From: Fragum whitleyi
Lineage: Eukaryota > Mollusca > Bivalvia > Cardiida > Cardiidae
Direction of reading: 5' to 3'
DNA length: 64,000 nt
Assembly (NCBI GenBank): GCA_948146395.1
Contig: OX411549.1
Coordinates: 32,944,693 to 33,008,692 of the forward strand
In this document: positions 11,301 to 23,300 of the stretch, in pieces
Position numbering within the stretch: the first letter of the stretch is position 1
Layout of the letters: each line of letters starts with the position of its first letter
The notes under the pieces: model-generated
What the model was told of the DNA's origin: nothing
Seen by the model: only the letters and a program-made list of their open reading frames with translations
The model's database searches: none
Translations under genes and position numbers: made by a program

Positions 11301-14300
11301 CTGGAATTGTCCCCAGTGAATGGAAAAAGGCGAATATAACATGTATCTTCAAAAAGGGCTCAAAATCAGACCCAGGAAATTATCGTCCAGTATCTTTAAC
11401 TTCTGTGATTTGCAAACTTTTAGAGAAAATAGTACGGGAATGTTTAACCCTTTGCTGTTTAATCCCTGCTTTTTACGTGTCTGTGATTTTATGATTTAGA
11501 AAACATTGTGAAAAAAGAAGAAACTGCTTCTTACAAGCAATTTGGACAGGTCCAAAATTTTGTAAAACAGGAAAGGGTTAATGGAGCATTTGTCAACTAA
11601 TAGTCTTCTCTCAGACTGCGAATTTGGTTTTCGTCAAAACCGTAGTACAATATTGCAACTCTTAAGTGTTCTTGAAGACTGGACTTATGCCATTGATAAT
11701 GACAATCAAGTCGACACAATATACCTAGACTTCAGCAAGGCCTTCGATAGTGTGCCCCATAAAAGACTTCTTTATAAATTGGAATCTCTTGGAATCGCTG
11801 GAAATCTACACAAATGGTTTTCCAGTTTTCTGCATGATAGAAAGCAACGTGTACTAGTGAATGGGAGCCCTTCTGACTGGAGTGATGTAATATCCGGTAT
11901 ACCCCAGGGATCTATTCTTGGACCAGTACTCTTTATCCTCTTTGTGAATGATTTACCCGATGTAGTGGGGAGCATTTGTTGTCTTTTCGCTGACGACTGT
12001 AAAATATACAAGGCTATATCATCAGAATCGGACCAAAGCGACCTTCAAAATGACCTCTTTAATTTGTGTAAATGGAGTGAGGACTGGCTACTGAATTTTA
12101 ATGTAAAGAAATGTAAAAGTGTTTGTTTTGGAAAGAAGAAATTTGAAGTTACATCATCAAAGATAAAGATGGCAATAGGCATAACCTACTAAATGAGACG
12201 TCTGAGAAGGATCTAGGAGTTACATTTACTGAGAACCTATCTTTCGAACAACATATCAGCAATGTTGCAAATAGAGCTAATAGAATAATCGGCCTCATTA
12301 GACGAAAGTTTAAATATATAGACAAACACTTATTTTTGACACTTTATAAATCATTGGTCAGATCACATCTTGACTATGGTAACCTAGTTGCTTATCCCGT
12401 TACTAAGAAATGTAAACAAATAATTGAGAATGTACAATGTAGAGCCACTCGTTTAATTCCTGGAATGAGAGAATTATCTTATCCTGATCGACTTAAAGAG
12501 CTAAATCTTCCATCACTCGAGTACCGACGACAAAGGTTGGATCTCATCCAAGTCTTCAAGATTATTCACCATATTGATGATATTGACCTCTCTACCTTTT
12601 TCACTTTTGCTGAATCTGACCACCTCCGAGGGCATTGCCTAAAATTGAATAAACCTCGTGCCAAGAAGTCATTGCGCTTAAACTCGTTTGCACTTAGAAC
12701 AATAAATACTTGCAACAATTTACCAGATGAAATTATATTGTCAAAGAAGGTAGACCATTTCAAAAGTAAAAAGACAAATTTTGGTCGAATAAGCGTTTCG
12801 ACCTGTCTGATGTGTATTAGCTCGACCGGACCCGGAGAAGTGATAACAAGCAGTAGAAGGGGATAACAACCCATCAGGGGTTAAAAAGGTCCCCAGAAGT
12901 CAACAGGTAGTCAACAGGTAGGTAGCTGCCTAATAACATACAGTGCTGTCGGCTAACTTGGCGCACTTAAGAAAGTCAAGTACAAAATTCGTGTAAAGAT
13001 ATCAGTTGGACAAAAAAATCAATACACGACTGTAACCGTTTACCATTTTGGCTATGTGAAAGACATTTTATCTAGAAAAAAATGTAACTAGAATTACAAA
13101 ATCCGGTTATGAACAGAGGCACCGCGGCGTATTATCAACGCAGTTTTTGTCGGCTAAACCTGCGCAGTCGAGGGAAGAACCTAAAATTAATGTCCGTAAT
13201 CTGTTAACATCAAACTGAAAAACACTTAAGACAAAACGGGAATCTTTTTGTTTTAGAATACACACATGAACTTTTTTGTTTATCAGAGCTACAGATAGAG
13301 GGGTATTTTAGATTTTAGATCAAGATATTTTAATCACTGTAGCACAAAACCTTTGTTATTGGAGGTATAAAAGGGGATATAGTTCAACTCCATAAAACAC
13401 CGTGTGATAAAGATGTGAGAAAATCATTGGCTTTCTTGTAAAATCCTTTTTTGGTATGACGTCACTCTATATATTTCTTGGGGAATGATCCCTCTTCAAA
13501 GGCGCTGCCAAACACTTGGTCTGGTCAAGGGCGTCACTTTTTTCACAACAATTTGAGAGTCGTTGGTCCTCGGAAAATTGATTTTAAAGACGTAAATAAA
13601 TTTCAAAATTACCTACCTTTTTTTCATTTTTCATAGAATAAAAATTGGACACAGAAATAAGCAATTCATAGGAATTGGCCAAATGTACATGTATTTATAC
13701 ATGTATATGCGTTGATACTCATGCAGACAATGTACTTTTACTCTTTTTAGATTGGGATACTGACTGAAACATGGTTTTTGGATAATGATCCTGGCAGAAA
13801 CACTTTAAGTGATTCATTCTATATTTACTAATATAACTCTTTCAGAAAAAATACCTGGATTTAGTCTTTACATAATTGACCCCCTAAAAGCATAAATGAC
13901 CCCAAGAAATGAAGACAGGGGGTCACAAATGACCCTCAAAATATTGATCCTGGCAGATACACTTTAAATGATTACTTTTCTCTTTCATGTATTTGTTTAT
14001 ATTTGTCCTTATTGTACAGTAATGTACTTGGATTTGTTCTGTTCTGTTCTACTTTAAGCGCTTTTGTAATAAAATTATAATAAACATTTAATTATCTAAG
14101 TTACATGTATTTTATCTACCTTTCTGAAATTAATGATTTCTAAATCCCTCTTTTAAGAGGACAATGCTAGTCTTTAGGTAATGGACTCGATGGACCCAAA
14201 ATTGATCTGCAACATTTTGTAACTCATTATCTTTCACAATGTTGAGTGAGGTTTCCTTATGAAAATCATTAGGGAAACCTTTATTAACACTATTAAAGTT

Positions 14301-17300
14301 CATTACTTCAAAAATTTTGTGGAACTATTATGGGTCCATTACCTTAAGATGTCTCCTTGCATTATCTGAAGAAACAGGGCTCTGCAGAGTGGGTAAAAAG
14401 TCACTTGATTCAAATTTATCAAAATGACTGTCATTTATGCCTCAACTTATTGTATGGCAGTATTTGAAAAATTTTTGGTAATGAGTGTAGCAGAATCATA
14501 ACCTCTCTTGAGATCAAGAATTGATTGCATAGTTACCATTTTATGGTAGAAAATTCTGAAATTTCTTCATTGAAACTTTGCAAAAATTATGTTAGACCAA
14601 AATACAGGATAAAAATGTCATACAAAGTCTTCACTTCTGCCAACATAATCCAATACTAGACAACAACATTTTATATTGGTCCAAATTCAAAGAAATAGAA
14701 GAAAGTGACAACAAATATTGGTTTATGAAATTTGAAAAATCTTAATATTTGGGGAAGAAAGGATTGCAAATTTTTTAAATGCTTGTTATTAGCAATTTTC
14801 TTCATTTTCATCAATTTTTCAAGGAGTTTTTTTCCTTCTTCAGGGACTCCAAAAGGCTAGGGAGTTTGGGAATGACTTAAAATTTTTGTCACCAACAAGA
14901 ATTCAAATTGAAAAAAAAAACAATGCAGCAGTTAGGGTGGTAAATTGGGTTGAGTTTTAAAATTTCCAACTATTCTTCCATGATTAACTGTTGGTACTCC
15001 TTTGAATCCTATATCATTTCAACCAGGAGTACCAACTTCATTCATAGGCTTTATTATAAAAAATGTACACCTCTTAACCCTTGTCATGCTGATCCTGGAA
15101 TATTCCTGCCTTGACAGTAGCTATAGACAAACATCAGTCTGCAAATATGTGCAGTCTGATCTTTGTCTATACCACCTGTTTTACCATTTCCTAAACAAAA
15201 AAATTTAAAAATTTAATTTTCAAAAATAATACCTACTCACATTTAGTGCATCCAATGCTTTGAGCACTTTGATTTTGATGAAATTTTTTAGCAAAAATTT
15301 ATTCAGCATGACAAGGGTTAAGAAAGCTGAGCTATCCATTGATACCAAGTGTTATGTAAGTTGTTTCCTTACATATGTAGAAGCCTGACAGAAAAATTAC
15401 CGGCTAAGGAGTTACAAAGAAGGGGTGTGTGTTTGTTAAAGTTACATATTGCTAACAGAAAGACAGGGTTGTATGGTAGAACTGTTGTTGTTCTGGAACC
15501 AAACCATGAAGCATTACCTTCACACAGCATAACACCAGGTAAACTAAAATTACTGGTATTTAGTGTTAGTCAATCGGTTTCAAATAACTGTTTATAATCA
15601 ACTTATGATCTAGTGTGTAATAGTTTTCTTCGAAATTAATACAGCACCTCCATTATCATCCTTTGAAGAATAGAATTTGAAAGTTTACTTTCAAATCATG
15701 ACATGAAGACTTTCTGCAGATTTCTCTACCAATGTCATGGCTAAGTGTGAAACAGTTCAGTTGTAACTGCCCATATAGGCAGTTACAACTGCTTAACACT
15801 AAGCCAACAAACTAATGTCTTTGTTGAAAACAATTCTTAATGGCTTTCATGTATGTGTTAGGAACTCATTAATTGATTATGAAATTTCTAAGTCGATTAT
15901 CGCAATCGGAAGTCCAAACCAACTAATTATCAATTACATGCATAATCAATTAATCTGCCCCATCACTACTGGTATTCAGAAATGTTTTTGAATTTATCAC
16001 AAAACCTTAGTTTTGCAGCACTTGTTTTGCAAGAATTGTTAATTTTCTCTCTAGAACATGAATTCTATGAACAAATTGGTTTTAAATGATGAAACTATGG
16101 TTTAGACAGAGATCAGAACTATTATAAGTGTATTTTGATCTCTGTCTATTCCCCCTGCTTAATCAGGAATATTCCAGGTTCAGCTAGGCAAGGGTTATTA
16201 TAACTTCAGTAAGAAGATACTAGCCTTTTTCAACGATGTGAAAGTCTTATCCTCAAGTCATGTCAAATGTTGAAATACATGTATACTTTATTTCTGAATG
16301 ATTATATCCCCTCCATACACTTATAGTTTACAAAATAATAGGCCTAACTCATTCTCCATTATGAGCGCGCAAACATGAACATGTGTCATTTGCTACAAAT
16401 TTTCAGAAAGCTCAAATGTCTAGGTCACAAGTCTAAGTCAAGCGTTCAAATTCAGCACTGTCAGTAGTTACTGAGCCAATCCAAAGATATGAAATCTTTT
16501 ACAATTATGTTATATTGCAGGTGATATAGTTGGTTTAAGCCTATCCAACAGTTCTCAGTCTCAAGATGACCTTGGATCTGGTATTGTCACTGCTGTTAAC
16601 CAATCATCTATCAGTATTGCTTTTGATGAGTCACATGACCTGTTTTCATTGGATGATGAAATCACAACTACATACAAGATCACAAAGCTGGCCAATGATG
16701 TCACTTATAAAAGATTGAAAAGGTGAGAAACTCTTTTTTCAACGAGATCAGCATGAGGTAGATCATGTGACATGATACCATGAGATTGTAGGTTTGAGGC
16801 CTACATTCACCAAAACAAGAAATAAATAAAGTCAGTTTCTCTTCTATCAAAGGATATCTCTTTTATTAAATTGTATATTCAATTTAATTGTTAGCTGGCA
16901 CAGGATGAAAGTCTCGGAAGAGCTATTGTCATACCCTCGGATGTCGGCGTCAGCATCGGTGTCTGCGTCCGCATTAGGTTAAAGTTATTTATTTCTATCA
17001 ATATTAATCCTAGAGACTTAATATTTTACACAAACACTTATTAGGGTATAGGCTTTCATTTAAGACAAGCACTCATATGAAAATGACCTTGAGACAGTGA
17101 CCTTGACCCTTTAAAAAAACCTTTAACTTGGCTTACCGATCGCCCTATTTTTTCCTCCAATGAAAGGTAGCTATTTCGTTTGAAATTCAAAAAATATATC
17201 CCATAACCTGACGATCTGATTGAATAAGTCAGCTACGTGACTATAGGTCATAAAGGGCGGGGACTACATTCAAAACCAGACAGTGACGTCATAATCTTGT

Positions 17301-20300
17301 CTGACAAAATGTCCCGAAAGACCCTTAACTTGAAATCGAGTACTAGTATTTATTAAAAAAGGTTTTGTGAATGTTTTCAGAATTATGCTTATACACAATT
17401 ACTCAATAAAAGGAGGAGAATATTCTTGAATATTTTGTCTGTATGTTAATCAAGAGAAGATTTAGCTGATAAATCAATGATTCTGAAAATAAAATATTAA
17501 ACTATATGGTAGGGATACAGCTGTAAGAATGACATCGACGAATTTGCTCGATCCCAGCCTTTCTGTACCCCACATTTTACCATTGACATTAAAAAGACGA
17601 CAGGGTTGGGGTTGAAACAATATAAAATCTCACTTCCTTTTTAAAATGAATACTCTGGATCTTTTGAACGACATTTTAATGTAGTAGATCTCAAGGTTCG
17701 AATCTTAAGAAAATGCAATCAAATGATCCTATGAAAGGTACATGTATGCAGAATAATTGTAGAAAATGATCAAATAACTAGATCTACTTCAAGGATTCTA
17801 TGGATAAAATATTTGCAGAAAGAAAGTGATTCAAAGCATGTTAGGCCTATGATGGCTGACAAATAAGCTGACCAATATCGAAAGCCAATGTGACCCGTTT
17901 TACTGGGGGGACCAAAACCATGCCTTTCCTTGCCTCCAGCTGCTATCCCACATAGGTCTACAATTACCGACCCATAGGTGGGAGACAACTACAGTTAATA
18001 ACATCGTGAAATTGACATTCACCTCAATCAAAACCATTCTAAATTGCTTACTCAGCGCTACATTTATTCATTCCAAGCACTCACTCATACCATTCAAAAA
18101 CGCTCAATTCCATTGAAAAATATAGAATCAACAATGTCAATCAAAATAAATTTTGATAGAGAAAATCGCGATTTCACTGACATAACTCAAATTGTTAGCG
18201 TCTCATAGGTTCTTGAAGACATACAAAGCTATGTATAGAACTTTTATGCATTCTTTATTAAAGGTGGGTAATCAATTTCGCCATTTGTTCATCCTGAACA
18301 AAATTTTCGATATAGGACTACCTCGCATTAAATTTGCTCAAAACTCGCTCCACACACTCATTCAATTTCATTCCTAACCATTCCAAAATCATTCACCTTG
18401 TCAATTTCACGATGTTGTTAACTGTAGTCAGGGATCGAACCCGGGACCTTTTGAATGATAGTCTGATTTGCTAACACTGTGCGGCTGAATATGCGATACA
18501 AAATCCACAAAAAAACTAACTAAAAAGAAAACAAAACCAACTAGCAGCAACAACGAGGTTGTTTTCACCGAACGTTTTCAACTGATTTTGTCTCGCCAAA
18601 TGACAAAATAATTACAGAAACCCAATGGAAATTTAATTCGCCCCTCCCAATTTTTGTTAACCTCAATTTGATTGAAGAATGTATGACGCAACATAAATGA
18701 CTGACATCATTGATTGACGCACAGCTCATTTGACCTGACGTTATTTGATGAAAAAATAAGTCGATCGGTAAAGCAGTTATAGTTCATATTCTGACAATTT
18801 ACGCATATAACCCTGCGCTCCGCTTAGGTTATATTGCGTAAATTATCAGAAATGAACTATAACTATTACTTATATTTTCTGAATGCTTTACATCATTACT
18901 TCATATATGCACTCACCAGGTGATATGCTTACACCAGACACCAAGTGCCTTGACATTTTGACCTTGACCTTGACCTTTTATTGACTAAGAAAAACTTTAA
19001 CCAAATACTTTATCCAAAAAACTCACTCACTAGGTGATAGGCTTACACTGGTTACAAAGGTCCTTGACATTTTGACCTTGACCTTTTATGGACTTAGAAA
19101 AACTTTAACCAAAAAACTTTAGCCTTGCTTATATTTTCTGAGTGCTTTTATCTAGAGACATCATAATCTCATACACAAACTCACCAGGTGATAGGCTTTC
19201 ACTAGTAACCAAGGTCCTTGATAATTTGACCTTGACCTTAAATGTTCTTATAAAATCTTTAACAAAAAAACTTTCACCTCGCTTATATTTTCTGAGTGCT
19301 TATACCTATGGCCATTATACCTTTATTTCTTTCTTAATTTTAAATCAGACCGACATATATTAGATCATGGACTTAAACAAAAAATATTGACCTTGAACTT
19401 AGATCTTTGGTCAATTGCTTTTTGTGACAAGAAACAGTTTGGGCAAGCTACATTGTTCGCTGAAAACTCTTGTTAATTTTTATTCTGACCAAACTAATAA
19501 ACTAATTGTTTTTTGGGTAATTTTTAGGGAAACAATATCATGGTTGCTTGATGGACAAATTTTGAGCATCCTGGAAGCTATACAGTGCATTTAAATAGAG
19601 CTACAGACAGAAGGGGTATTTTGGATTTTAGATCAAAGTATACAATGAATTATAGCACAAACCCTATGTTGTTTATCCACATTGGAATCATCTCGTTGAG
19701 ACGATTCAAGTGAACACCTACAATATAGGGTTTCATGAAGAAATAAAGATTTTAGACTGGCTTTACCCCCCTCTTATCTTAACATCTGTTTAAAAATATT
19801 CTTCAATTGTGAGCAGACATATTGCGTTAGTAGGTATAAGTTCGGAGTATAGTGAAGACTTTGATCAGAAATCTGCAAATGCACAGGCTATGTGCACTTG
19901 TGAAATTGGACTGTAGTCAATAGAAGGGTGAAGCCAATTTATTGTAAGCGCCTTTAATTGTTTACAAAAGTTTAGTGCATATCCATTGAAATGTCAAATT
20001 TATCATTATTAATGTTTAATATTTTAGTGATGATAATCCAGATTCTTTTTACAACTTTAAATCCATTTACAGGACACTTCTGGATTTAGGAAAGTCTGTA
20101 CATGGGGAAAATGCACACCTGATTGATGTATTGTTTGGTCAACAAGAGTTGTCTCCCCCTAACCAAATTCAAGGTAGGTTACAGTTAATAACATCGTAAA
20201 ATTGACACTCAATCCGATAAAAATTATTCTAAGTCATTCACTCAGCGCTCCATTCATTCCAAACATTCACTCAAATCGATCGAAAATGCTCCAAAATTAA

Positions 20301-23300
20301 TAAAAACATTTGGAAATAATTCAAGACGATAAACATTTTACTTAAATCGATCAAATTATTCTCTGATTTTATTGGCTGGTGTGGATTTTAAAATGTGTGA
20401 TTGGTCCACAAAGACACGCAAAAGGAAAGTATGTATATTTTTTAAAGGTGTGTAATAAATATCGCTAATTTCCTTCTCCTTGAACAAAATTAGTGTTACT
20501 TGATTACTTCCCTTTAATTTCACTCAAAACTCGCTCCACAGGCTCATTCAATTTCATGCCAAAATTATTCCTAAATCATTCATCATGTCAATTTCACGAT
20601 GTTTTTAACTGTATAAGCTATTTTATGGGATAAGTTAATTGAAGATTGAAAAAAAAGGTGGGCCAATTTCTAACTGTATAATATGATTTTTTAACTCAAC
20701 AGAACCAACAAAGCTTTTCTATCCATCCATGCACAGTGCACCCATAGAGCAGTGAATTTTGGAATGTACATATATAGTAAAATATTGAAAAATCTTGTCT
20801 GGGAACAAATTATTTGAGCCTGTGCATGACATTTCCAACAATTTCACATGTTAGTGAAGTGGAAACGTTGAGCAGTCTGGACAATCACACAGTATATTTA
20901 CAAGATAAACTGACTATCTAAAGTCACTTTGAGACCAATTCTGTACAAATTTTACAGTTAAGACACTGGTCAGACTGTGCTGATGCATAGTCTGGCCAAG
21001 GTCTTTGTTTTGGGCAAATTTGAAATTGTTGAAAATATCACGTAGAGGCTCATTTCATTTGATTAACTTTTGGTAAGATTGTTCATTGGAGGGGTACTTT
21101 TTCTATTTCAGCAACAAATTCTTATAGAGCTGAATAATTTGAGCCCATGCATGTCATTTCCAATAATTCGACACCTGAAGGGAGATACAAACACAAAGCA
21201 GCACAAACAGTTACATTGTGTAATTAGCCTAACGGTCTACAGATAGTTTGAGACCTAATATTTCTACAAAGCACATAGTGAAGACTCTGGTCAGACTGTG
21301 CAGATGCACAGACTGTCAAGAGTCTTTTCTTGGTGCACATTTTTAAATTGTTGGAAATGTCACACATAGGCTCATTTTGTTTACAGAAATCACATATATG
21401 AATGACAATTTGAATGAATCTCAAAAAGAAGCTGTACAGTTTGCAATCAGTCAAAAAGAGGTTGCAATCGTACATGGTCCGCCCGGGACGGGGAAAACTA
21501 CCACAGTTATAGAAATCATCCTTCAATTGGTGAAACAGAAACAAAAAGTAAGCAGGGGTGTGAAATTCCCATGTCCGACTTGTCTGTCATACCTTTTCTA
21601 CCTGTGGACAAGTACAATTTTCTATTCCACTTGTCCATGAACAAATAAATCCAGAACAAATCTTGGAATGGTATTTAATATAAGAGATAAACTAGTCTTA
21701 TGTTTGTTTCAATTATTATGAGTAGAAAGCATTGCTTTTAATGAAGAAAATGCTGGGTCCCAGCATTTTCTTCTTTAAAAACAATGTTTTCTCAAATCAA
21801 TGTTCTTTTCAGACAAGTGTATTTTAACCTGAACTATAAGAAAATGATATTTTTGTCATAAACAAAAATTCATGATATAGTAATAGCAATTATGAAATAG
21901 TTTCATTTTTGTGTTGATGTGTCCATAAATAAAGTGTGATATCCAAAAGGTGAAATCCGAGGAGGCTGAGCCTGAGGATTTTGCTTTGCATTTAACTCCT
22001 CCCCCCATCAGACTTTATTTATGGACACATCAAGGCAAAAATGAAATTGTGACCCATCATGTGAAAAGAGACCATCTGGGAAGTGTGGACCCTAGTCAGA
22101 CTTCGCGAACTTGGCTGGCTGACTTGGGTCAAAACTCTCACACGGAGCTGATTTTCTGAATCTAGAATGATGAATCTGCCTTCCTATGAAAGAATTTATG
22201 AAATGCACCCTCTGGTTGACCTGTACTTGATCCAATCTCTTTGTCAAATATATATTTGACAGAATTCCAAAATAGTCACTCGCGTGATGGGTCACAATTT
22301 TATCCATTTTAACACAATCAAAACTGAAATAAGTGTTATTACACTTTTCTGGGTGTAAAATACATAAATATGTAATGAATATTGACGTTAGGAGAATTTT
22401 ATAAAAAAATGAAGTGCATCATTTAGCATGTGGGTTATATGACGTTAAAAACATAAATGTTCCAGCTTACGATGAAGCTTGACGTCATAAATGGCGAGCA
22501 AATGTAAACAAAGTTTAACACAGTTTAACATGTGACAAATAAATTTTATTGCAAATTAAGTTCTATTCAATTCCTCTTGTTTAATATACATGTATTTGTT
22601 TCTCAACATTCTGTTACAATATAACCATAATTTCAGGTACTAGCCTGTGCGCCATCCAACATAGCTGTAGACAATCTGGTTGAGAGACTTGCTAGGAGTA
22701 AACACAAAATTCTGAGACTTGGTCATCCAGCTAGACTTCTGCCCCATATACAGAAATATTCTCTAGACGCCATACTGTCATCAAGTGATGAAAGTAAACT
22801 GGTAGAAGATGTCAGAAAAGACCTTGATAGTACACTGGTAGGTGATATTTAGAGGTACCCGAAAGAGGGGGTCATACCTGTTGAAAATATTGATTTCTCT
22901 TTGAATACCTACCACATAGTATTTTTAATAGTAACATTGAATTTTTAATCTTAAATAGAAAAACACAACAAAACTATCTAGCGATGTAAGTAAACTGGTG
23001 GAAGATGTCAGGAAGAACCTTGACAGTATATTGGTATGTGATATTAAAGAGGGGGTTATACCCGTCGAATTTTTTTATTTCTCTTTGAATACCTACGATG
23101 TGGGTAATTAATGGAATTATCTGGATGAGATCATTCTAATTTGTACCTACAACATAAGGTATGCGACGGTAACATTGAAATATTTAACTTTAAATAGAAA
23201 AAAAATGTATCAAGGAATGAAAGTAAATTGGTAGAAGATGTCAGAAAAGTCTGTGATAATATACTGGTAGATGGTATTGACTGAGACAGATAGGAGAGAA

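Larger units (their letters stand above)
16890..19490 (+). repeat. Bivalve-type dispersed repeat with TGACCTTGACC blocks, nested MITE
   Basis: Starts near AGCTGGCACAGG...GAAGAGCTATTGTCA and ends near GCTGAAAACTCTTGTTAA. Holds three units of about 120-180 bp (18880-19320) with CACTCACCAGGTGATAGGCTT, ATTTTGACCTTGACC and TATATTTTCTGAGTGCTT. A Tc1-type MITE (17992-18424) lies inside. IGHMBP2 intron 3. No ORF of note; mechanism unknown. Confidence 0.65.
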
